In this document: piece after piece, positions 28,401 to 38,908 of the stretch
Position numbering within the stretch: position 1 is the first letter of the stretch
Layout: each line of letters begins with the position of its first letter
Program-made: the position numbers and the translations under genes
Notes under the pieces: model-generated
Database searches by the model: none
What the model saw: only the letters and a program-made list of their open reading frames with translations
What the model was told of the DNA's origin: nothing
Assembly (NCBI GenBank): GCA_910589415.1
Contig: OU342630.1
Coordinates: 71,916,186 to 71,980,185, forward strand
Length of the DNA: 64,000 nt
Direction: 5' to 3'
Source: Malachius bipustulatus
Lineage: Eukaryota; Arthropoda; Insecta; Coleoptera; Melyridae

Positions 28401-31400
28401 GGTGGTCTTGGTAATAAGCTCTAATATAAACTGTTTTCGAGAAAAATAGCCTTTTTTGATGAAAAATAAAAGTAGAAACATTTTTTATTTATTGTGGATA
28501 AAAACATTGCATGTTTTTAATAATTTTTTATGACTTGTTTCAATGCCACATAAATTTATTAGGTCTCAAAAAGTAGCTAATATCAAATTTGTGTACTAAA
28601 GTGCAGTTTTACATCTCAAACGGTTCCTAAGATATCGTCAAAAAACTGAAAAATAAATTTTTACTCTTTTTTATCTCGAAAATCTAACGTTTGCTGGCCC
28701 ATGTTAATATGAACTTTTTTTCTTAGAACGAGGCAGGGAATCACATGTTTCATTTTCCGATATGTTTTGAAACACCCTGTAGAGATCCATACCAAGAGGT
28801 TCAGCCACAACTGGTGGAGACAATATGCAGATGATTGCGTGCCGAAATTGGATTAAAAAAGCAGAAGATAGGAGGACATAAAAAAGTCTTCAGAAGTCTT
28901 ACATTATAAAAAATATAAAAAAAAACATTGCGTTAAAAAACTAACTTGTCCCTGTCGAGATGCAGTGTAATTTCCGCTATACCAGGTACATACCAAAGGA
29001 GGTAATTCTTTGGTTTATTTTGCCTAAAATTTCATGTGAACATAGGTCCACAACCTTCGTAATCGATCTACAGAGTGTTTCAAAGAAAAAAAAACATAGA
29101 AATTAAAACAAAATAGTTTTTTCTTTATGGCTTCCACAGTTTTTGTGATATTTAGCTTAAATTTGAAATACAGGTTACGTTGTAGGGCTTAGATCAATGG
29201 TCATGCCAAATTGTTGTGAGAATCTACAGGGAGATTTTATTTCCTTGAATTCCTCCCATTTTGCCCCATTTCTCCCCCCTGAACTTTTTACTAATGCGTC
29301 GCTTGATAGATTCTAATATACAATATAAATTTTCTGTTTCATTTAGAAACTTTGTGGTCCTCTATAGGTTTTTTACATCTGCAGCCGTTATCAAGAAAAA
29401 CAAGAAGAATTTTTCTTTAATTCGTTCAGACAAAATTAAAATTTGAATAATTTCTCAATTCTATTAATTTTGAATTTTTTATTAGTTTATAAAGTAAATT
29501 AAAATTGCTACAATTTGATACTAGAACCAGCTCAGCTCTATAGGTTCAATACTCTTGCCGAGATACAGCTCACAAAAATTCTTAATTTTTCAAAAAAAAG
29601 TGAAATATTAAGATTTGGTCAACTTTCGACCCCGATATCGGAGAAAATACTCATTTCACGGGTTAAATCATCGCAAAAGATGTTGTAGCGAATATAATAA
29701 GCTATAATTTAAGCAAATAACGACGTCGGTAGACCATATACCTACTCGTAGTTTACTCGAAAACTGCATTTTTCGCAAATTTGTTCTATTTAGTTCTCAC
29801 AATGCTTTGATGAAGGTAGTTTGAAAGTAAAAACCATGTGGGTACATCCATAGGAAAAATATATGTTAACTATTAATACTGTAAATATTTATTATGCATA
29901 TTTACGAGGCATTACTTTTGGTTGGAATTAGTCATTTAATGACTAATTAATTTAATTAAAACGCGCCGTTAGTGATTCATAATTTTTTTTTTTAATCAGC
30001 CTGAAAAATCGGCACATGATTGTCGATCTCGTCTTCTCTTTCTTCGGCAATTTGAAGCTTGGCAACACTATGAAAAGAGACACCGGAGAAAAATTTGCAG
30101 AGTGTCGAGCATTTGAGTCATACTTTTACGCAAGTACAGTCGCCTTCGCTACAGCCTTACTTGCACCAGCATGATAAAAATTTCAGAAGGGAAGGGGGAT
30201 GCCACTTCGCTCATCATTGTTGTTTGAATAAGCCCTTGTTCGATCTTTTTCCATTCCCATTGAGTGGCATCTTTTTCCACCGCAAACCACTTCTGAGCTT
30301 GATGTTCGGTAAGAGTGCAATGTTGCACCATTTCCCGTTGGAGGCAAACAAGCAAAGTCAACCTTAGCAAAGGCTGCTGTTTTCTACTAATATTTGTAGC
30401 GCAAGCTGTGGAGGGTATCTTGAATGTAATCTCCTCCATACAGAACTACGTGGCACTTAGCTCCGGCATTTGCGATGGCTTGGTAGGCCGAATTAGGTAT
30501 GAGGAACACTTCATCGACGGTGATGAATTCCACGTTCTTTTAAATTGCGCTGCACAGTGTATTCTTCCCATGCCAGAAAAGGAAAGAGGTGGTAGAAAAG
30601 GGAAGAGGTAGTATCGCACCCAGCAAAGGCATCTCCACGATTGAATAAGGTTGAGGAATATTGTAAGGGGCCAGAGTCACCTCTGACACTTTTCTGGAAA
30701 TAAACATTCTTCATCGTGATCACAAACCATTGAAAGTGACAAGGGAAAACACATCCTGTTCAATGATTAACACTGATTGAAAAGAGATGCTCTTGTCAAG
30801 TGCCACACCTTGACAATTATGCAGTCAGCATCTTAGACTGCATGTTTTGTCTCTATATTAGAGAATTCAGTCGTCGTTTGTTCTGGGACATTTTTATTAT
30901 GGTCGACTCTTCAAAGGTGACTTCGCTACACTGCAGAAAACCATACCGCCTTACGCATTCGGCAGTTGTTGTGTTCTTCTCTGTCCCATCCTCAGGATAT
31001 CCGCAACGTTCGATCCGAAGATTGAAGGTGTAGCTGACGTACCCTGCGACGATATCCATCACGGAGTCGTTACGATGCCACCTTGTGATCACCTTGTGCA
31101 TTTTAAGTAATAATTAACTTCCACCTACCACAAAAAATCTGTAGGCTCCTATGATTCTACCCTTAAAATGAGTATTTATTTTTGGAGAGCCATATCTCGG
31201 TAAGTATTAAACCTATAGAGCTGGTGCTAGTCTCAAATTTAAGCAATTTTAGTCTAATTTAAGAATGTATAGATAATATTTTATAAAATAAACCGCATAG
31301 CTTAGGACTTATGTATATTGTGAATGCTAAAAAAGTGCGAATCTTTCGCGGTTTTTCTGGAGCTGCAAAGTTAGCATTTATGTCTTTCGAAATGCAAACT

Positions 31401-34400
31401 TGGATAATATACGCTACTGGTAGTGACCTTAACAGGATATTGAAAAATCAAAGTAGCCGTTAGTTTGAGATTTCAGGGATTTCTAGTGTTAGATATGACT
31501 GGTCCAATATAAATTTAGCTATGTATAATAGCTATGTTGCCATAGTTACAAAATAGAAACTAGTTCTTACTCAAAACCATGTGTAGGATACAATGGGTGA
31601 ATTTTTATGTGTATTTCAGATACGAATTGCGTCGTTTTCGTCTGGCACTTGAAGCTTACATAGAAGCAGAGCAAGCGTCACAGAATCCTGATTGGGAAAT
31701 ATACCATGGAATCGGTGAGATTTTCAATGAAATAAAATAATATTTACAGACATTAATTTTATACGATTTAATTTATATTCTCAAAAAATATTATTCAATC
31801 TGGTAAATCTTTGGAAGCCTTGGATGTGTATTCCTCACTCACTATATTATAAGGCTAAAAGGTGAAAGGATAGATGTTTTGTGTAACCTTCCCACTATCA
31901 TGCTTCGGTGGGAACCTGCTTCGGATAGAGGGCCTCACGTCTCTGCCTACTAATAAGGTTAGATGCGGCAAAAAATAGAGTGAGAAACTGCCGTAGAGTC
32001 TCCTCGCAAATGTTCCCACGCGAAAAACAAATTCTTATCAGCTTCAATTCAGATTTTTTATAACATTATGAAATCTCACTTAATCAACAACAACGCAGCA
32101 ATCCACAAGCAAATGTCTGCTGCATGACACAATTTCCTCCTGAATTCTTATTAGATAATGGTATACAATGTTGTCGTTGCGAACTTTGACTTGATAAAGC
32201 CTGTTAAGGGCCCGCTGTTCAAAGATCAGATCGAGTTTCTTAGCAAAACAGGAACTTGAAGGTAAATTTATGTAGGCCTTGTTAGGGAAAACAAGAAAGA
32301 ACAAGTTTCCACTTTTGCCCGGTTTTTACTCTCTGTTTTTAATCTACTATTTTAAGGGTTCTTACTTCTTGCAAAAGAGATCAAAAGTAGGTATATTTTA
32401 AATAGCTACTTCAGCTACAGATAACTAGCTATAATGGATATAAAATAATAATTGACATTCTTGACATTGTCTTGAGTGCGTCAATCTCAGAAGTGAAATA
32501 AGGCACTTTATTCATGTGTTGCATACAAAATTTTATCTACGAGTGACTTAAATTTGAGCAAAAAGTTATTATTAAAAAAAACACTTTTAATGTAACTATT
32601 CATATAAGCTACTAACGCCTTTTTAATCACATCAGTTCATAAAGGTGACATATTGCTTAATACGCACTTCTTTATATTTTTGAGGTAACAGATTTTGTGC
32701 AGCCACATTTGATTGAAAAATAATTTATTCCGGGGTAGAAGATATTTCATTAATTGAATCATCTACAATGGTATCCATTTTTAGGTAACTAAACGACACA
32801 AAACACAAAATAATAATAATTGTACTTTGATTTGCCGCTCTGCGAATAAGCTATGACGTGTTTCTCTAGTAGGTAAATGATGCCGACAAGCTTGAAGGAG
32901 CTATGTAGTTCAGCGTTCAGCGCCTCGTGGAGAACTCAGTGCACTTGCACTCGGGCCGCTCACTAGAACTTCTACTGTACCGGGTGGTCCATCACTTATG
33001 TCCACCCCCGAAATAGAGGTTAATTTTTAAGATAAATAATTGAAACTTTGAGGATTTGTGTAATTAATATAGGACCATATAATGACATAATCAGATTAAT
33101 TATTTTTTTTTTTAGTTGAGCTATCAGCGATAAAAAACTGTAATTTGGTGTTAATGTGACCAAAATAAATTCGATTTTTCTTTAATACATCGATAGAAAT
33201 CAATTAAGAAAATCAAAATCGCTTAAAAGAAATATCAAAAAACTAATTACAAGCCTTTAATTAAATAAAATGCTTAAAATATGGAAATGACAGCTAGAAT
33301 GATTGATTTATGGAAGCAATAAAACTATCAGGATTTTGAAGGGCTGGTATAGCACAAATGTTAAGTAAATATATCCTAAGTAAACATTCATAAAAGAAGC
33401 CCCATTCGAGTTCAATGGCACATTCTTCTGACTGCTTTGAAGATTATTTATTGTAGGTACCTACCCTCATTAGATTTGTCACTTTTATTACTCTACCATA
33501 TATCAATCATTTTACCTGTCATTTCCATATTTTAAGTATTTTATTTAATTAAAGACTTGTAATTAGGTTTTTGATATTTATTTTCATCGATTTTGATTTT
33601 ATTGATCGATTTCTATCGGTGTATTAAAGAAAAATCGAATTTATTTTGGTCACATTAACACCAAATTACAGTTTTTTATCGCTGAAGGCTCAACTAAAAA
33701 AATAATAATTAATCTGATTATGCTATTATGTGGTTCTAGGTATATCAAGTATACAAATCCTCAAAGTTTCAATTTTTATCTTTAAAATTAACCTCTATTT
33801 CGGGGGTGGACATAAGTGATGGACCACCCGGTATACTTCGTTGGCCGGCTTGCAATGACGTGTCAGATTACGACAAGAGTGTAATAATGAACCGCTACGA
33901 CACTTTATTTCACTCGTCTTTACTTTATGCACTCTTCATGATAAGCATTACCATTTTATGGACTAAGAAACGTGTAAAAAAGTGCATTTTATGAATCACT
34001 CGTAGATAAATTTTATTTATTTAGGTGTTATTATGTTTATGTAAAATAGTACTTTAGAGCCTTGTTTTGTGATCCAATATTCGATTGTAACTAAGTTGTT
34101 GCTTTGTGTATAGCCTGCTCATTTGCTTAGTATCTAATAACCAAGTCGTTTGTGAAAAGTTGCCAAACATTCCATTAAAAAAATCGCTTTTGAGGGGTAA
34201 TGGATAATTTAAAAAATAATTTCTCATTCCATTGCCAAGAAATCCGAATAATTGCTGTGGAGCTTTGTAATTTTTTCATATCAGAGATATGAGAATGCAA
34301 TTAAGGAATGTAAAAAGGGATGACACAACATGACAACAATAATAGACCTTAATAAACAATAATAGAGAATCTATCGAGTTCCTGGATAAATGTATGGAGT

Positions 34401-37400
34401 TCGATAGAACTGTTATTGTTTAATCAGGAATGAAGTTAAGATTCTAGGAAGAGAATATTGAAGTAAGCATGCTAGTTAAGTTACTATTTAATTTGCGAAT
34501 TTTCTAAAAGCTTTAACAGCCAACTAAATTTATCAATTTTTCTCCGTCTCGGGCTGTTACCAAGCAACAGCCTTTGGATTGTCATAAAATTATCTTGTGC
34601 AATATCGGTGTCCTAGGCATAGCTGACAATAACTTTACATTCACAGAATATTGTACCAGGTTTTCATTAATTATTATTAAAAATAATTACACTTCTTTTT
34701 TAGTAAACGAAAAACAGAATAAAAATTCTCAAACGCTGTTATAATTATTTTATTTATATTGCAGAAGTGAATAGGTGAATACATTTTCTAGTTGTCATTA
34801 TGGCACATTTTCAAAATAAAGTTGAAACCACTATTATATCCACATTACTATACAATTTTGACAGAAAACCCAACCGTAAATACCTCAGCTGAATTCTATA
34901 ATCAACGTTTGAAATAAATTATTAGAAAATGTCGCCTACCTACTTATTTTTTTTTATTATTCAATTAAATAATTATTTTCTTGAATAAGGTATATCATTA
35001 ATAATCAAGTTCTGTTCAATACCTGTTAATTATTTAGGAAAAATTTCGCAAAAGCTTTTCTCGAACTCAGTAAAAAAGTATCCTAATAAGACTAGCTCAG
35101 GACACATTTCTAGCTTATTTCAGAAGACTGTCTGACGTAAGTACTTCTCATTATAAATATAAAACATATGTTAAATAAGGTTTATTTTTCATCCGATTAG
35201 TACGCCTATCCAATTAAAAAATACAGACAACTGAAAAAAAACTTGTCTCCTAATAAAGTTTTCGTTCTGTTTTTTATCACTCAGAAAGAAAATAATTTCA
35301 ATTGGGGATCCCATAAATTCAGATTTTAATTGGTCTGTTTAAACGTCTAAGACCTGTGCCTCTGCAAATTGTGACGAAAGTCTTTCGTTCCCTTGGAATT
35401 CCAATTTCTGTTTGAACTAGTTCAATTCGGTGAGATAATGAGTTCGCTTTCATCAATTTTTCTTATTCGTTCAAATATGTAACGTTAAATGTTCAAATGT
35501 GTAACCGTTAATTATTTATTTAAATCCTTCTTTTCAAAGTTTTATTTTGTAAATTTAGTTTCGAGACGGAAAGGGAAATTATACATACAGGGTGTCCCAA
35601 TATTCCATGGACATGGAGCAACCACAGATTACTGAGGTAAAAAAAAGTCGCTCGGACCAAACTTATCTCTATACCAAAGTGCTTCGTTTGTCCGTTAGAG
35701 GGCTTCAAAGTCTTTTGAACATTTTAGTTTTTTTGAAATAGCTCAAAGTCGGCTGATTCCAATTCGATGAAATTTGGTAGGTCAATTTCTTATTAAAAGT
35801 ACTAACTTCTGATGTACATGATAATTTGACGGAAACCCGGGAAGGGGTGAAACTACCCCTACCCTCCATGAAAATCGATCGTAATTTTTGCTAGGGTAGC
35901 AGGAACGCTGTTCATGTTTTTTTGTTTGAAAGATATATCGTTTTAGCCCATTTTTGGTCTCCTACAAAAATCTGTATCTTTCCGAGGTGCCATGTGATAA
36001 AATAAATTAGTCGATGACACCTAACCAAAATTTTATTTCATTCTTTTAATTTGAAATCAAATTTTCAATTGTCAGGTAATTATTTGATCTAATCTCATAA
36101 AAGATGTTAAGTATGGTTCGTGTTTTTTTTCAGGTGTTTGCAAACGGTTTTTTTCAAACGCATAAACAGTTTGCAAAACGACGAGGTTCGAAGAAAAAAA
36201 AAAATCATTTTTTTGCGCAGGATGGAACTTTCTAGGGTCCAAACCGGCGCCCACATCGAGCATCTTTTATGAGATTAGATAAAATAATCACCTGACAATT
36301 GAAAATTTGATTTCAAATTAAAAGAATGAAATAAAAATTTAGTTATCATCGATTAATTTATTTTATCACATAGCACCTCGGAAAGATACAGATTTTTGTT
36401 GGAGACCAAAAATGGGCTAAAACGATGTATCTTTCAAACAAAAAAACATGAACAGCGTTCCTGCTACCCTATCAACAATTACGATCGATTTTAATGGAGG
36501 GTAGGGGTAGTTTCACCCCTTCCCAGGTTTCCGTCAAATATCATGTACATCAGAAGTTAGTACTTTTAATAAGAAATTGACCTACCAAATTTCATTGAAT
36601 TGGAATCAGCCGACTTTGAGCTATTTCAAAAAAACTAAAATTTTCAAAAGACTTTGAAGCCCTCTAACGGACAAACTAAGCACTTTGGTATAGAGATAAG
36701 TTTGATCCGAGCGACTTTTTTTTACCTCAGTAATCTGTGGTTGCTCCATGTCCATGGAATATTGGGACACCCTGTATAATGATTTGTTGATTAATGACAG
36801 GTCGAGAATCATAAAGCATGATGTGCGTTGCTGGAACTCACGAATTGAACTTTTTCTGGATGGCCCCCAGTCCCATGGCCTTGAGCGACCGGCTGCTCGT
36901 CAAATCTACTAGAACATAGAATTTAATCGCGGAAGGGACAGGAAGACCAGATGGGAGTCAGATCGGTGTGAGAATCAAGGAGAGAGAAAGAGTTTTTCGT
37001 TCGGCAGACTCGAACACGTCGAGAAGTGAATAGATCAGTGGTCTGTAGGTAACTCTGTATGCGACAAATTAATTTGTTTTCTTGAGTGGTTCATTTTTCA
37101 TTTTTAACAAATGCGAGTAAATAAATGGGCAAGTGAAACATATAGTATCCAGTTTAAGTTATTTTGTGACCCTCTGAGTCAAAGAGAGCAGGTACCAGCT
37201 TACATGGAGGTGAAGTTCTGTATTAATGATTTGCTGGATAGCACGGCTAGTTTTCTAATTTTTATAGGGATTTAGGAATTGACTCCTAGGAGATGACTTC
37301 TAGAAAGAGGTTTTGAAATGGTTCCAGTTTAAGTATGTTTGATGTTTGGTTATTTATACTTTACGAGAAAGAAGCCGTTTGGCACCAAGATCCCCTGAAG

Positions 37401-38908
37401 TCAATGTGAGTCATTTATTTCTTAATTAAACTTGTTTTATTTGAAAACTACATTAATTATTGATTTATGTTATAAAGTGCAGTGAATTTTAATTGTGACT
37501 TGATGCACTCTTCAAGTGATGTTGAAGAAATTTAATTAAAATCACACTATTTACGTTTTTGGTTGATGGCGAAATCACAACGTAGGAGATGTCAATTGTA
37601 TTATCTAAAACTATTTTCCTAAGCTCATTTCCCCAGCGTATCTAGATTTATTGGCCAACTGGCAACATCTAGTATGGCCGAATGCTTTCCCCCGCACCGT
37701 CTCTGGTCCTGCAAGGACATCGAACGGACTACCGTTCTGGAAGGAAGTTATCGAAAGAAAAAAAAATACTAAGAATAAATTCTTTATGAATTTTATATGC
37801 AAATATTTTATGACTGTCGACTTAGCTTTAAACTAAACAAATCATTCTATAATTTTCCTTTCTATTTCAAAGATTAAGAAATAAAATTTAAGAAGAAGGA
37901 TTTAAATTAATAATTAACGGAGAAAACACGTTACACACCCCCATTAACCGGATAAAAATTTCTATTTCGATGTTTTATTGAAATTTTATATTCAGTACAA
38001 ATTTTCTGAAGGTGTTTCTGAACGTATGGTTTTTTTGTACATACAGCGCGTCCAAATTTGTGTTGCTCGAATTGAGATCTCGGGTGCTATAGTAGGAGAT
38101 ACGACATCGTTTGAATGGGAAAAAGTTTTCGAGAATTTTATTTCAAGACTTACTTGAAACCGTTTTCTAAATACCCTCAAAACTTTTTTTCCTTATTGGG
38201 CAACTTATTGGGTAACAATATATCTGTATTTTTATCAAGTAGGTATCATTGTTGTTAATTATTAAAAAAAAATTATTGATTTTTATTTCCAGGTTTAGTT
38301 TAATCATAATCAATTTTTTTTTCTAATGAACGCATGCAATAAGAATTTCGTCCATGTACGAAAAAACCTAGTTTAATACCAGGTTTCTTCTGAAAAAACT
38401 TCTGATTATTAGTTCTTGACGTTTTATGAAACCCAGCATTACTGGGTTACATACCAATCTACACTCATCTGTTCAATTCAAACGAATACTGAAAACATTT
38501 TTCAATCATGGAGGAGCTTCCAAGATTGAATTACCATAAAAAATATTTTTATGGTAATTTATGATCATAATAATTATGTATGATGAAATAATTTAACATG
38601 TGTAGGTACATTCACATGGCCCACGTTGTTTTTTTTTTAGAAAACTGTTTCAAAACATACAAATAAATTATTATCATGTGACTTAAACGGCAGTGATATA
38701 TGGTTGAATTAAATTGAAATTACGTACTACCTGTTCTTGTTTCAGGCAAATGTTATTTACGACTGGGAGATTTATCAAGCGCGAAGGATTTTGCTCGAAA
38801 AGCTGTCAGTATAGGAAAGCAGGAATTATCCTATTCCCTTCTCATGAAAATATTGACAATGGAAGGAGATTACCAAGCAGCAGTGGACGTGTGCAACGCT
38901 GCCATTGA
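25200..38908 (+). CDS. BBS4: BBS4, TPR subunit of the BBSome, first four coding exons
   Basis: BBS4 is a tetratricopeptide-repeat subunit of the BBSome, the coat complex that sorts membrane proteins at the cilium base. Exons 25200-25433, 27453-27565, 31620-31714 and 38746-38908 join in phases 0, 2, 1 and 2, giving about 201 residues. Matches to the remembered vertebrate protein are collinear: FNWLIHLQHIRGESLACKDL versus NWLIHLHYVRKDYDTCK; EALESFQACLRLNPQS versus QSLELFQTCVHLNPVS; then TPR-like LGDLSSAKDFARKAV and EGDYQAAVDVCNAAIE. The family is around 490-520 residues, so over half of the protein is missing. No next exon was found up to 62 kb. Insects keep BBS4 for ciliated sensory neurons. 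The gene is head-to-head with the Tweedle gene, 11 kb apart. Confidence 0.9.
25710..26222. mobile_element. Palindromic element (TATGTCCGC ends)
   Basis: Left GTATGTCCGCGAGGGTTTAA and TTTCTACGGGGTGTTGAATT mirror right AATTCAACACCCCGTAGAAA and TTGCGGACATA. About 510 bp, non-coding. Abuts the next element at a shared TA. Confidence 0.75.
26223..27241. mobile_element. Compound palindrome: two direct ~263-bp units, an inner palindrome, one inverted unit
   Basis: Three + copies of GGTGGCCCA(A/G)CGAAAAC open at about 26226, 26486 and 26748. Inverted copies close at about 26977 and 27241. The first two units are direct repeats (LGRG-like coding shadows aside) with the shared blocks GCAGGGGTAGC and ACATTTTGGGTTTCGCTTAC. 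The right arm is one inverted unit. The inner element 26748-26977 sits exactly at the junction. TA flanks the whole. Confidence 0.8.
27453..27565 (+). CDS. BBS4: BBS4 exon 2
   Basis: Acceptor tcattgacag ends at 27452; donor gtgagt at 27566. Encodes GVILREEKRIQEALESFQAC and LRLNPQSPTNIKEVAGC. The exon begins by chance with GGGTGTT, which looks like a transposon end but is coding. Confidence 0.88.
28028..28779. mobile_element. Palindromic mariner-type MITE (CAGGGTGTTTC ends), BBS4 intron 2
   Basis: Left tagagtGTTTCAAGACAT, right ATGTTTTGAAACACCCTG then TA. The arms diverge inward but share the blocks GCGTTCTGAAAAAAAAACTT / AAGTT...CTTAGAACG and ACATGGG / CCCATGT. About 750 bp. Confidence 0.7.
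29490..31270. mobile_element. Inverted-repeat unit carrying a decayed gene, BBS4 intron 2
   Basis: Arms of roughly 90 bp: CAGCTCTATAGGTTCAATAC with flanking attgctacaattt at 29500-29580, and the reverse complement GTATTAAACCTATAGAGCTG with caaatttaagcaat at 31190-31250. Between them, 30030-31110 holds a protein-coding relic on the minus strand. True termini outside the arms were not identified. Confidence 0.6.
30030..31110 (-). pseudogene. Decayed 'GCDTTS' family protein with a Cys-rich tail
   Basis: Read on the minus strand with frame changes. Order: a segment with SYTFNLRIERCGYP...TAECVRRYG and IIKMSQNKRRLNSLI (about 31101-30853); FAGCDTTSSLFYHL (about 30630); IPNSAYQAIANAGAKCHVVL (about 30490-30430); EHQAQKWFAVEKDATQWEWK (about 30300-30230); and a Cys pattern C.CK.GC...DCTC near 30120. 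This order (DGY...STK..RR, NKKN, GCDTTS, WGW, CxCK..C.C) matches a widespread, uncharacterised metazoan protein family that I know from many multi-copy invertebrate gene models, probably linked to mobile elements. Frameshifts and stops show it is dead. The family identity is from memory. Confidence 0.55.
31620..31714 (+). CDS. BBS4: BBS4 exon 3
   Basis: Acceptor gtatttcag ends at 31619; donor gtgaga at 31715. 95 nt encoding LYELRRFRLALEAYIEAEQA and NPDWEIYHGIG, equivalent to the BBS4 segment with ...AIEVYEEA...DWEI.HNLG. Confidence 0.87.
31715..32979. other. BBS4 intron 3, 5' part
   Basis: No genes. A block near 32535 (TTTTATCTACGAGTGA) recurs inverted near 33998, suggesting an older inverted-repeat element around the 32980-33831 palindrome. 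Confidence 0.4.
32980..33831. mobile_element. Palindromic mariner-type MITE (CCGGGTGGTCC ends), BBS4 intron 3
   Basis: TA-flanked; left CCGGGTGGTCCATCACTTAT, right its exact complement. The arms keep mirroring (GTCCACCCCCGAAATAGAGG; TTTGGTCACATTAAC; TTCCATATTTTAAG) to a centre near 33400. Non-coding. Confidence 0.85.
33832..35587. other. BBS4 intron 3, middle part
   Basis: AT-rich intronic DNA, no supported gene or complete repeat. Confidence 0.5.
35588..36774. mobile_element. 1.19-kb near-perfect palindromic mariner-type MITE, BBS4 intron 3
   Basis: TA-flanked CAGGGTGTCCCAATATTCCA and its complement. The arms (~525 bp) are near-identical over the blocks GACATGGAGCAACCACAGAT, CCGGGAAGGGGTGAAACTAC and GATTTTTGT. 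The loop is about 36105-36250. ORFs here come in mirrored pairs and are shadows. Confidence 0.88.
36775..38745. other. BBS4 intron 3, 3' part
   Basis: No supported gene. The stretch 36830-37060 is richer in GC and unlike its surroundings but has no recognisable coding content. Confidence 0.45.
38746..38908 (+). CDS. BBS4: BBS4 exon 4
   Basis: Acceptor cttgtttcag ends at 38745; donor gtaagt at 38909. 163 nt encoding GKCYLRLGDLSSAKDFARKA, then a second TPR (LLMKILTMEGDYQAAVDVCN). Ends in phase 2 (GA|), so a further coding exon must follow. Confidence 0.87.
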
